Virus record (IMG/VR): IMGVR_UViG_3300046642_000296
Location: 1-64,000 of that record
DNA: 64,000 nt
Strand: one strand, 5' to 3'
From: a virus
The first letter of the stretch is position 1; the number at the start of each line of letters is the position of its first letter. Shown piece after piece: positions 1 through 6,352 of the stretch. The notes beneath the pieces were generated by a model, which was given only the letters and a program-made list of their open reading frames with translations, was not told where the DNA came from and ran no database searches. A program made the translations under genes and the position numbers.

Positions 1-2
1 TG

Positions 3-896
3 TGGCACGTCGCCAAGCTGCACTCGCTGCGACTCGGCGACAAGTGTCCGGACGTGTGGAACTACGCGTGTGACCACAACATCAACATCCCCCTGAAGGA
101 TGAGGGCTACTCGTTCGAAGGGACACAACCGTGTCTCGATGAGCAGTACCGCGGCATGGCCGAGGAAGACATCTACGACGCCATGCAGAAGAACGGCGGA
201 GGGGGCTTCACCGGCGCATTCGGTCCCGGTACCGGCCAGGACATCGTGCCCCTGACCCAGGACCAGAAGCACCAGGTAATCAACACGGTGGTCACTGCCG
301 TGCACCAGGCGAAGATCGCGGGGGCAGGGAACCTGCCGGGCGGCATCGAGCAGATCATCGACCAGTTCCTGGCGCCAGTGATCCCCTGGCAGACGCTGCT
401 GCACCGCTTCTTCACGCAGCTGCTCGATGAGGATTACACCTGGCGGCGGCCGAACCGCCGATACAGCGACATGTACCTGCCGAGCCGCTTCACCGATGAC
501 GGCCGGCTGGAGAACCTGCGCTACTACCTGGACGTGTCCGGCTCCATCTCGGATGCCGAGATCGTGCGTTTCAATTCCGAACTCAAGTTTGTGAAAGAAA
601 CGTACAACCCGGAAAAGCTGTCGATGGTCCTTTTCGACACCAGAATCCAGAAAACATACGATTTTGGGCCGGAAGATCCGTTCGATCGCGTGGTAGTGGT
701 CGGTCGTGGCGGCACCTCGCTTGACTGCGTACGTGCAGATATCTTGGAGGAGAAACCAACCGCTGCTATCATCTTCACCGACATGCAGTGCAGGGCAATG
801 CTGCCGCTCGGTCTCGACATTCCGGTGATCTGGATCGTGACGGGCTCAGGCGGCCACAAGCCGGCATTCGGCGAAGTGATTCACATTCGGGGGTAG
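3..896 (+). CDS. VWA-like / putative metallopeptidase protein (N4 gp25-like), 5' end outside window
   Basis: The reading frame is open from the first bases, so the true start lies upstream; 297 residues are visible. Near the left edge HVAKLH looks like part of a zinc-peptidase HxxxH helix, followed by a WNYACD segment typical of the DUF2201 N-terminal metallopeptidase domain. The C-terminal third carries a MIDAS-type VWA signature: DVSGS (DxSxS), then RGGTS, then FTDMQ. In N4-like phages this gene follows a MoxR-type AAA ATPase gene, and MoxR/VWA pairs act as chaperone-like modules; the ATPase would lie just left of the window. The dCTP deaminase gene follows 6 nt after the stop codon. The family is clear, but its role in infection is not known. 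Confidence 0.85.
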   Translation, partial: WHVAKLHSLRLGDKCPDVWNYACDHNINIPLKDEGYSFEGTQPCLDEQYRGMAEEDIYDAMQKNGGGGFTGAFGPGTGQDIVPLTQDQKHQVINTVVTAVHQAKIAGAGNLPGGIEQIIDQFLAPVIPWQTLLHRFFTQLLDEDYTWRRPNRRYSDMYLPSRFTDDGRLENLRYYLDVSGSISDAEIVRFNSELKFVKETYNPEKLSMVLFDTRIQKTYDFGPEDPFDRVVVVGRGGTSLDCVRADILEEKPTAAIIFTDMQCRAMLPLGLDIPVIWIVTGSGGHKPAFGEVIHIRG

Positions 897-902
897 TTTC
901 AG

Positions 903-1439
903 ATGGTCGTCAATGGTTACAAGCTGTGGGGCTCACTGAGCCGTCAGGCACCCATCAAGGACATGTTTACCGGGAAACACAAGGCCCATGGCGTGAGCTA
1001 TGGGCTGAGCGAAGCCGGCTATGACATTCGCATCAAGCAGGAGATCCGCTTCGATGGGGACTACCGCGGCAGCCGTCGTGTGGCCGTCATCGAGCGCAAT
1101 GATGCTGGTCAGCTCTCGCACTTCACGCAGAGCGCGGGCAGCTTCACACTCGCCTCGGCCATGGAAGAGTTCGACATGCCCAGTGATCTGCTCGGCATCG
1201 TGCATGACAAGTCGAGCTGGGCACGTCGTGGCCTGTCCGTGTTCAACACCGTCATCGAGCCGGGATGGAAGGGATTCCTGACCCTCGAGCTCGTCTACCA
1301 CGGCAGCGACATCCTCGTGATTCCTGCCGGCGCTGGCATCGCCCAGGTGATCTTCCACCAGCTCTCTGAACACGCAGCCTACAACGGCAAATACCAGAAC
1401 CAGAAAGATGAGCCAGTCGCCGCTATTGCCTCTGTGTAA
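903..1439 (+). CDS. dcd: dCTP deaminase
   Basis: This enzyme converts dCTP to dUTP and so supplies dUMP for thymidylate synthesis. The protein has 178 residues, close to bacterial Dcd (about 190). The KSSWARRGL segment and the PGWKGFLTLEL segment match the two best conserved Dcd blocks; the glutamate in TLEL is the catalytic position of the family. The C-terminal IPAGAGIAQVIF strand is also typical. The start is the first ATG after the upstream stop. It works naturally with the ThyX gene at 5000-5908, giving the phage a complete route from dCTP towards dTMP once dUTP is hydrolysed. The last 32 bases overlap the next small gene. Confidence 0.9.
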   Translation: MVVNGYKLWGSLSRQAPIKDMFTGKHKAHGVSYGLSEAGYDIRIKQEIRFDGDYRGSRRVAVIERNDAGQLSHFTQSAGSFTLASAMEEFDMPSDLLGIVHDKSSWARRGLSVFNTVIEPGWKGFLTLELVYHGSDILVIPAGAGIAQVIFHQLSEHAAYNGKYQNQKDEPVAAIASV

Positions 1440-1620
1440 GGAATGCACGGAGCCCAACGCCTGGTCGCTGATGGGCAAGCGCTACCGGTTCATGTGTGGT
1501 GGCTGCTACCACAAGATCGAGGCCGATCTGCTGGCCTTCAAAGCCAGCTGTGGAAACAGCCTCGACACAGACCAGATCGACGTGATTGCTCGTCAGCTCA
1601 TAAGGCTCAACGCTGTATAG
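1408..1620 (+). CDS. Small Cys-rich (zinc-ribbon-like) protein
   Basis: This 70-residue protein has two CxxC pairs (CKEC near residue 10 and CGGC near residue 30) about 20 residues apart, the spacing of a small zinc ribbon. The rest is a short helical tail. The ATG lies inside the 3' end of the dCTP deaminase gene, so the two are probably translationally coupled. No specific family is recognised, and the function is unknown; zinc binding is an inference from the cysteines. Confidence 0.65.
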   Translation: MSQSPLLPLCKECTEPNAWSLMGKRYRFMCGGCYHKIEADLLAFKASCGNSLDTDQIDVIARQLIRLNAV

Positions 1621-1649
1621 CGCCCTTGATTCGTGTTTTGTTTGGGGTC

Positions 1650-1675
1650 TGTCTGTCAGAAAGTGTTGACAGACA
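1650..1675. other. Inverted repeat, 9-bp stem
   Basis: TGTCTGTCA and its exact reverse complement flank an 8-nt loop just upstream of the promoter-like element at 1693-1711. There is no T-run after it, so it is not a typical intrinsic terminator. It could form an RNA hairpin or be an operator-like palindrome. Confidence 0.55.
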
Positions 1676-1692
1676 AGATTCAGTCAGACAGA

Positions 1693-1711
1693 ATTAGAGT
1701 TATGTTTGAGG
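1693..1711 (+). promoter_or_regulatory. Putative middle promoter element (ATTAGAGTTATGTTTGAGG)
   Basis: This is one copy of the recurring element TTAGANATAAGTTTGAGG described in the findings. Its GAGG end runs straight into the ribosome binding site of the small gene at 1720. It is likely a start site for the phage's own RNA polymerase; the function is inferred from recurrence and position only. Confidence 0.6.
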
Positions 1712-1719
1712 GAGGCGAA

Positions 1720-1851
1720 ATGTATTCCATCTGGAAGATCATTCTGACCGTCGCCCTGATCACAGAGCATTGGTCCCGTGCAGTGGACCGTGTACGTCCT
1801 GCATCCCCATCGCAACCTCGGGAGAGGCCCGAGCAGGACGAGTATGGCTAG
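1720..1851 (+). CDS. Small hypothetical protein
   Basis: A 43-codon frame starts at an ATG placed 4 nt after GGGAGG, a strong ribosome binding site, and directly downstream of the promoter-like element. The first 15 residues (MYSIWKIILTVALIT) are hydrophobic and could form one membrane segment. The C-terminal half is polar and Pro/Arg/Glu-rich. No family is recognised. The start signals are the main support. Confidence 0.5.
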   Translation: MYSIWKIILTVALITEHWSRAVDRVRPASPSQPRERPEQDEYG

Positions 1852-2093
1852 GGCAGACCTGAACCAGTAACTGCACATGTGGGCATTCAGGAGTGCTTTG
1901 GATGCCGCCGCTGGAGATATGGCTGGGCCTCAAGGCCGAAGGCAGAGGTGAATGCGCTGCGGCGCACATCAGTCCACTGTCAACGCGGAACAAGCGGATT
2001 CGACCGGGAGCTAAAGCACTCCGCAATGCCCATCAACGAGAGGTGAAGATCGCAAGGTCTTCGCCTCTTTCCATTTGTAAACGAGGAGAACCC
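1852..2093. other. 240-bp stretch without a convincing gene
   Basis: The frame of the next gene stays open back to about 1893, but the strong GAGGAG site at 2082 and the ATG at 2094 make the upstream part an unlikely extension. A 24-codon ORF from 1877 has no ribosome binding site. A weak GAAGA...TCTTC inverted repeat lies near 2045-2062. I looked for a tRNA fold and found no convincing acceptor/T-arm pair. Confidence 0.4.
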
Positions 2094-2546
2094 ATGAACC
2101 AGAACAAATTGCTGGATGAAGTCGAGCATTGGCTCGAGCACCACCACACGATCCAGGGCCACCCGTTCAGCGAGGAAAGCCTGCTGGAGCGTATTCGCAA
2201 CGTGCGTGCGGACATCAAGCGCCAGGATGCGATCGCCGGCGTGGCCAAGCCGATGAACGGCAAGGATGTGATTCCGGAGATGACCGACCGGCTCGGTAAG
2301 CACTGGTCGCAACCGGATCGCCAGTACATATTCATCCGTGACGGCAAGGCGCACCTGTGCATGCAGGACTTCAGCAAGCTCAGCCAGTACGACACCACAT
2401 TCCCGTCGGGTGTCTACCCCGGCAAGATGTGGAAGCGCATCAACGGCGGCGTTGCGCACCTGTGCTGGTACGGCGAGGAAGTGAACGGCCGCTGTGAGAT
2501 CCACCACATGCAGATCGAGGTGGCTCAGGAAGCGGTGGCAGCGTGA
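2094..2546 (+). CDS. Hypothetical protein, 150 aa
   Basis: The start is fixed by GAGGAG seven bases before ATG. The N-terminal 60 residues are helical and His/Glu-rich (EHWLEHHHT near residue 13). The C-terminal 70 residues look like a small beta-rich domain with several Trp, Tyr and Cys residues. No known family is recognised. The gene begins a run of eleven short, tightly packed and mostly overlapping genes ending at ThyX, so it belongs to the middle-expressed accessory block. The next gene overlaps its stop codon (GTGA). Confidence 0.65.
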   Translation: MNQNKLLDEVEHWLEHHHTIQGHPFSEESLLERIRNVRADIKRQDAIAGVAKPMNGKDVIPEMTDRLGKHWSQPDRQYIFIRDGKAHLCMQDFSKLSQYDTTFPSGVYPGKMWKRINGGVAHLCWYGEEVNGRCEIHHMQIEVAQEAVAA

Positions 2547-2734
2547 GCCATAAATTCAGCGAAGAGCGCAACCAATGGGTTGTCCAGGAAATGGAGCGCC
2601 GACTGGCAGAACTGATCCGGACCGCAAATAGCCTTGGTGTGGTGCTCACCATCGAGACAGTACCGCAGCTGCCGCTGCCCATGGGCAACCACCAGATGGT
2701 AGGCCATGTCCGACCTGCGCGCGGCAACTACTGA
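2543..2734 (+). CDS. Small hypothetical phage protein, 63 aa
   Basis: It starts at a GTG overlapping the previous stop codon. The sequence has an N-terminal helix rich in Glu and Arg, then TIETVPQLPLPMGNHQ and a C-terminal VRPARGNY. A TIE...PLxMGN...VRPAR pattern is, as far as I recall, common in short uncharacterised phage proteins, which supports it as a real gene. Function is unknown. Confidence 0.65.
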   Translation: MSHKFSEERNQWVVQEMERRLAELIRTANSLGVVLTIETVPQLPLPMGNHQMVGHVRPARGNY

Positions 2735-2749
2735 ACCAAGGGGAAGGCG

Positions 2750-2875
2750 ATGAACATTTTCGAATTCATGCAGAACAATCCGGTCCTGACGACTGTCATC
2801 TTCGCGCTGGCTGTGTACGGAGTGGTGGGCATCGTCGAAGCACTCATGGGCACCAAGGGAGGAAAGCGGCCGTGA
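2750..2875 (+). CDS. Very small membrane protein, 41 aa
   Basis: ATG is preceded by GGGGAAGG at a good distance. The peptide has a short N-terminal amphipathic part (MNIFEFMQNN), one transmembrane segment (about residues 12-33, TTVIFALAVYGVVGIVEALM) and a basic tail (KGGKRP). The next gene begins with GTG overlapping its TGA. It resembles the 34-aa protein at 3603 in size and layout. Function is unknown; the start signals and overlap make it a likely real gene. Confidence 0.65.
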   Translation: MNIFEFMQNNPVLTTVIFALAVYGVVGIVEALMGTKGGKRP

Positions 2876-3111
2876 AACAGATGATTGCACCGAACGGCCT
2901 GCGCATTGTCGGCACAGCTGACACTGTGAATGCGACGGCCGAAGTGACCGCATGGAGTGATGACGGTGTGCCGGATTACGACGGCGCAAGCGGCAGCGTG
3001 GTGGACTGGAACAGCCAGCTCACCCGCACGAACGCCAATGGCGTGATGCTCGTGGTCGATGAAGACGGCGAGGTCTGGCCGAAAGACATGTGCAAGCTGG
3101 TGGACGAATGA
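2872..3111 (+). CDS. Hypothetical protein, 79 aa
   Basis: GTG at 2872 overlaps the previous TGA, and ATG at 2881 is an alternative start. The protein is acidic, contains alternating hydrophobic residues suggestive of a small beta domain, and ends with KDMCKLVDE. No family is recognised. The next gene overlaps its stop codon by ATGA, so translation is probably coupled through this cluster. Confidence 0.6.
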   Translation: MKQMIAPNGLRIVGTADTVNATAEVTAWSDDGVPDYDGASGSVVDWNSQLTRTNANGVMLVVDEDGEVWPKDMCKLVDE

Positions 3112-3602
3112 GCCAACTACCCAACGATATGGTGTCCTTCGTCGGTGCAATCACTGGGCTGGCGCCGTGGCAGAAAGGGCTCGTCGAGAAGCTGTCGAAG
3201 TCAAACTTCAGCAGCATCGAGCAGCGCATCCTGGCGCACATGCCTCACCCGCTGGACAGGTCCGGCCTAGATGATGTCATCCTGGGTGTGGACTGGGCCG
3301 ATGGTGTCGACCGCACTGCCATGGTTGCGGCTCAACTCCGCGGCGATGGCGTAATGGTCATCCTCGACGATCTGATGATGGTTGAGTACAAGACGGTCCC
3401 GGCCAGCGACATCTACAAGACCCGCTCGACACCGTTCCGTAATCCCGGCCTGATCGACGAGCTGCTGGCCATGGAAGCCCGTCTTCCTCCTCTGGCTCAG
3501 GAAGAACCGGAGCCAAGGGCAAGGAACGGCGCCAAGGCCAGCAAGAAAACCGAGCGGGCGAAAGCCAAGCTCCCCTTTTATCTGAAGAACCGGAGATTCT
3601 GA
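3108..3602 (+). CDS. Hypothetical protein, 164 aa, with an RNase H-like segment
   Basis: The ATG overlaps the previous stop codon. The middle contains DVILGVDWADGVDRTAMVAA, an Asp-rich strand pattern like the first strand of RNase H/RuvC-like folds, but the chain is short and I cannot identify a full active site. The last 40 residues are rich in Ala, Lys and Arg and end KLPFYLKNRRF, suggesting nucleic-acid contact. The function is unknown and the fold idea is tentative. Confidence 0.55.
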   Translation: MSQLPNDMVSFVGAITGLAPWQKGLVEKLSKSNFSSIEQRILAHMPHPLDRSGLDDVILGVDWADGVDRTAMVAAQLRGDGVMVILDDLMMVEYKTVPASDIYKTRSTPFRNPGLIDELLAMEARLPPLAQEEPEPRARNGAKASKKTERAKAKLPFYLKNRRF

Positions 3603-3707
3603 ATGACCTTCTTCCAGTATCTGAATGACAACAGCGTCACCGTGATCATCGTTACTGCGCTGATTGTGTTCGGCGCCGTCGAAATCACCAAGCTGCTGCG
3701 CAAGTGA
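3603..3707 (+). CDS. Very small membrane protein, 34 aa
   Basis: The ATG directly abuts the previous TGA. A polar start (MTFFQYLNDNS) is followed by one transmembrane segment (about residues 12-28) and a basic end (KLLRK). The layout matches the 41-aa protein at 2750: N-terminal aromatic and Asn residues, one membrane span, positive tail. They may be distant copies of one gene. Function is unknown. Confidence 0.55.
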   Translation: MTFFQYLNDNSVTVIIVTALIVFGAVEITKLLRK

Positions 3708-3712
3708 TCGCC

Positions 3713-3805
3713 ATGCGCAACTTCTTTCTCATTGGTAACTGTCCGAAGTGTGGCAAGCCGTGGCGTGACCACTACTTCGGCGTACCTGAGCCGGAATGTC
3801 CATAG
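3713..3805 (+). CDS. Tiny Cys-rich protein, 30 aa
   Basis: A 30-codon frame begins at ATG 3713. It contains CPKCGKPW, a typical zinc-knuckle half, then a third cysteine near the C terminus (PECP). It fills the gap between two genes with the next ribosome binding site (GGAGG) overlapping its end. It could bind one zinc, possibly as a dimer. Its small size keeps confidence modest. Confidence 0.45.
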   Translation: MRNFFLIGNCPKCGKPWRDHYFGVPEPECP

Positions 3806-3814
3806 GAGGTTCTG

Positions 3815-3976
3815 ATGCACCGCAACTGCAAGACGTACCGGGACGTGAAGGTCGCTCCCGGTTCGCAGCTCTACCAGGCGCTCGAAGACGGCGACAAAGC
3901 CAAGGCCGCAGCCATCTACGAGCAGTGCGAAAAGGATCTGGCCAAACTCGAAGGACGTAAAGATGGACAACCTTGA
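3815..3976 (+). CDS. Small hypothetical protein, 53 aa
   Basis: The start has a strong AGGAGG site at 3804-3809. The peptide is charged and helical, with DGDKAKAAAIYEQCEKDLAKLEG forming a probable amphipathic helix. The 3' end overlaps the next gene by 14 bases. No family is recognised. Confidence 0.55.
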   Translation: MHRNCKTYRDVKVAPGSQLYQALEDGDKAKAAAIYEQCEKDLAKLEGRKDGQP

Positions 3977-4181
3977 ACTGTTACGTGCGGCCGTCGCTGC
4001 ACGCATCGCGTACTGGAACGCAGTCGGTGCGCTTGAAAAGGCACTGTGCCCGGATGGCATCAGCGATCGGGCCAGCGACAAGCTGCACGACTTCCTGAAC
4101 GATCTGGCTGCAGCAGGAGAGCCGGAACAGGTAACGGAAGCTGAGCTCGCCCGTGTGATTGAAATCGCAGGGTGGGTATAG
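3963..4181 (+). CDS. Hypothetical helical protein, 72 aa
   Basis: The ATG lies inside the end of the preceding gene, with GAAGGA upstream. The sequence is almost entirely helical, acidic and Ala/Leu-rich, with no cysteine pairs or known motif. It sits in the run of short genes before ThyX. Function is unknown. Confidence 0.55.
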   Translation: MDNLELLRAAVAARIAYWNAVGALEKALCPDGISDRASDKLHDFLNDLAAAGEPEQVTEAELARVIEIAGWV

Positions 4182-4190
4182 GGGATTCTG

Positions 4191-4526
4191 ATGAACAGAG
4201 GCCAACAAGCACGGCTCCTCGCCATTGCGGAGTCGCTGGGCAAGAGCACCAACGTGCTGGACAGGGATGCAGCAGTTGCTATGCATGAGCTGCTGGCACC
4301 GAGGTGCACGCATCGCATCGTGGATGCCCGTAACAAGGTCGTGCAGTCAGGCTTCATGTGCATTGACTGCGGCGCGGTGTTTGCAGGTATCCATCCGGCG
4401 ACGCAGCCAGTGCTGATAGAAGCAGGCATTGCCGGTGCCATGCCAGGCACCGATGCCTGGACCATCACGGTCTGCTCAGCCGAAACCGTTCCGACTGGAA
4501 CGCAGCTTTACAAGAAAGGTGTGTAA
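4191..4526 (+). CDS. Hypothetical zinc-ribbon-like protein, 111 aa
   Basis: After a helical first 35 residues comes RCTHR and then CIDCGAVF, so three or four cysteine/histidine ligands may bind zinc. A glycine-rich C-terminal region follows. GGGGATTCTG precedes the ATG. No specific family is recognised; zinc binding is an inference from residue spacing. Confidence 0.55.
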   Translation: MNRGQQARLLAIAESLGKSTNVLDRDAAVAMHELLAPRCTHRIVDARNKVVQSGFMCIDCGAVFAGIHPATQPVLIEAGIAGAMPGTDAWTITVCSAETVPTGTQLYKKGV

Positions 4527-5003
4527 GTGTCCCGGACTCATTTTCATCGATCGGTTAAACGGCCGGTCAAGCTGCCCGCACTGTTCCGGCGCTCACAGCA
4601 AGCTGAACTCAGTCTGAAGCTGATCCCGCATGCCCACCTGCTATCCCTGACGGATGGCCGTGGAGATGAGGACAGCTTCCTCACGATTGTGTTCCGTGTG
4701 ATCGTCGGCACCACACTAGTCTGCTATGTCGATGATGCCGGCCGTGAAGAGCTCGAAAAGATCTTCAAGCCTGCAATCAACAGCCTCATTTCGATAGGTG
4801 ACCGTGCAAGCAAGCTCGGCAAGTTTGGTTGTGCAGGTGATGAGTTGCTGTCCATCAAGGAAGCGCTGAATCTCACCGACGATCTGCAGACAGTTTCCAC
4901 CCGTAGACAGCAGGCTGAGATGTGCGCGAAGGTCGAGAAGTTCGTGGGCGGCTTCGAGTACACCATGCGCAACCTCAAGACACTTCAAGGAAGGTATCAG
5001 TGA
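4527..5003 (+). CDS. Hypothetical protein, 158 aa
   Basis: GTG directly follows the previous TAA. The N terminus is very basic (Arg, His and Lys) and could touch nucleic acid. The middle is beta-rich (FLTIVFRVIVGTTLVCYVD), and the C-terminal half is helical. The stop overlaps the ThyX start (GTGA), suggesting coupled translation. No known family is recognised. Confidence 0.6.
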   Translation: MSRTHFHRSVKRPVKLPALFRRSQQAELSLKLIPHAHLLSLTDGRGDEDSFLTIVFRVIVGTTLVCYVDDAGREELEKIFKPAINSLISIGDRASKLGKFGCAGDELLSIKEALNLTDDLQTVSTRRQQAEMCAKVEKFVGGFEYTMRNLKTLQGRYQ

Positions 5004-5908
5004 CCATCACCGCATCCATCATCGCAGACAGTATCAGTCCGGCCGGCAAACGGCTCACCACGATGCAGCTGCGCTATCCCCGCTTCATTCACGCGGAGTT
5101 CATGACACACCGCGTGTTCAGCCGCAACGCATCGAGCAGCCGGGCCATCCCGGTGGCCAAGATGATCGAAGACCTTCGCCGTGATCCGGCCATGCCGGTC
5201 TACTGGGGCAGCAACAAGCCCGGCATGCAGGCAGGGGATTCACTTCATGGCATCGATCTGGACCATGTGAAAGCAACCTGGTTGCAAGGCATGGACCGGG
5301 CAATCGGATCCGCCGAACGCATGATGGAACTGGGTCTGCACAAGCAGATTGCCAACCGGGTGCTGGAGCCATGGGCGCATATCAACGTGGTCGTCACAGG
5401 CACCGAGTGGGCCAACTTCTTCAAGTTGCGCTGCCATGCGGATGCCCAACCCGAGATCAAGGTGCTGGCTGAAGCGATGGAGCAGGCCATGCAGCTGTCA
5501 CTCCCCCAACTGGTTCAGGAAGGTGAGTGGCACCTGCCCTATATTCAGTTTGACAGGGATTGGGCAGTCGCCTCGAAACATTGTCAGAAAGGCCGAATCA
5601 CCCGCGACATGCCCGGCAAGCACGAGATCTACGCCGTGCTGCGCAAGGTGTCGACCGCCCGTTGTGCCCGTGTCAGTTACCTGACCCATGACGGCCGGCA
5701 GACCACTGTGCAGGAAGACATCGACCTGTATCACCGGCTGGTCGTGGCCGAGCCACTGCATGCATCACCAGCTGAGCACCAGGCCACGCCAGACCGTTGG
5801 CTGGAAGGTGAGAAACACGGTTACTGGGAGCATGAAGAACTGCACGGCAACCTGGTTGGCTGGCAACAGCACAGAAAAATGTTGCCCGGCGAACATACTC
5901 CTGGTTAG
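5000..5908 (+). CDS. thyX: FAD-dependent thymidylate synthase
   Basis: ThyX makes dTMP from dUMP using methylene-tetrahydrofolate and FAD. The family signature RHRxxSxNxxSxR is present near residue 33 as THRVFSRNASSSR, with Thr in place of the first Arg. Downstream ANRVLEPW and NFFKLRCHADAQPE match conserved flavin- and dUMP-binding segments. The start is the GTG that overlaps the previous stop, with AAGGAAGG upstream; this gives 302 residues, within the range of phage ThyX proteins. Together with dCTP deaminase it redirects host nucleotides to phage DNA. A putative promoter element and a terminator follow directly. Confidence 0.93.
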   Translation: MTITASIIADSISPAGKRLTTMQLRYPRFIHAEFMTHRVFSRNASSSRAIPVAKMIEDLRRDPAMPVYWGSNKPGMQAGDSLHGIDLDHVKATWLQGMDRAIGSAERMMELGLHKQIANRVLEPWAHINVVVTGTEWANFFKLRCHADAQPEIKVLAEAMEQAMQLSLPQLVQEGEWHLPYIQFDRDWAVASKHCQKGRITRDMPGKHEIYAVLRKVSTARCARVSYLTHDGRQTTVQEDIDLYHRLVVAEPLHASPAEHQATPDRWLEGEKHGYWEHEELHGNLVGWQQHRKMLPGEHTPG

Positions 5909-5922
5909 AATTAAGTTTGTGG
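5905..5922 (+). promoter_or_regulatory. Putative middle promoter element (TTAGAATTAAGTTTGTGG)
   Basis: A copy of the recurring element lies between the ThyX stop and the terminator at 5964. It is slightly degenerate (GTGG instead of GAGG). Read rightward it would make a leader ending at the terminator unless read-through occurs. Confidence 0.5.
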
Positions 5923-5963
5923 AGACGTTTTCTGGGGTTAGCTATCCCTGAAAGCGCGTGTTT

Positions 5964-5994
5964 GAGGGCGGCATTCCGTGTCGCCCTCTTTTTT
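5964..5994 (+). terminator. Intrinsic terminator after thyX
   Basis: GAGGGCG and CGCCCTC form a 7-bp GC-rich stem around an 11-nt loop, followed by six T residues. It closes the small-gene/ThyX unit; a fresh promoter element follows at 6004. Confidence 0.85.
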
Positions 5995-6003
5995 ACTCCA
6001 TTG

Positions 6004-6021
6004 TTCGATATAAGTTTGAGG
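6004..6021 (+). promoter_or_regulatory. Putative middle promoter element (TTCGATATAAGTTTGAGG)
   Basis: This copy matches the core ATAAGTTTGAGG exactly. Its GAGG ends five bases before the ATG at 6027 and can also serve as the ribosome binding site. Confidence 0.65.
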
Positions 6022-6026
6022 TCGTC

Positions 6027-6350
6027 ATGTTGTCTGAAAAGCAGTACCGGGCAGCACTCGATGTCGTGCTGAACATACCGAAGGGCTTCGGAGCCAACTG
6101 GAACAACGACTTCATCCTGGGCCTGGCCATGAATGGCCTGTGCCTGCTGCCGATCACCGACCCACAGCCGCCGTTTGCGCATTACGTCATGGCGCCTTGG
6201 GCAGAGATGGAAGACAGAGATATCGCATTTCACCGACTCGGCGAGCCCCTGAAGGGCAGCGCCTGGTCCGATAGCTGGATCGTTGACCACGACTGGAAGG
6301 AACACGTCCGACCGGTTGCCATCTTCAACTTCACTCCACTTAAAAAATAA
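6027..6350 (+). CDS. Hypothetical protein, 107 aa
   Basis: The ATG directly follows the promoter-like element, whose GAGG provides the ribosome binding site. The protein has a mixed composition with NWNNDFILGLAMNGL and a Trp-rich C-terminal half. It precedes the rIIA-like gene by two bases and is probably co-transcribed with rIIA and rIIB. No family is recognised. Confidence 0.6.
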   Translation: MLSEKQYRAALDVVLNIPKGFGANWNNDFILGLAMNGLCLLPITDPQPPFAHYVMAPWAEMEDRDIAFHRLGEPLKGSAWSDSWIVDHDWKEHVRPVAIFNFTPLKK

Positions 6351-6352
6351 TC

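Noticed and set aside
1877-2093. Possible tRNA or structured RNA in the gap before 2094
   Set aside because: A TTCGA-like loop is present near 2004, but no matching T-stem, acceptor stem or anticodon arm could be built.
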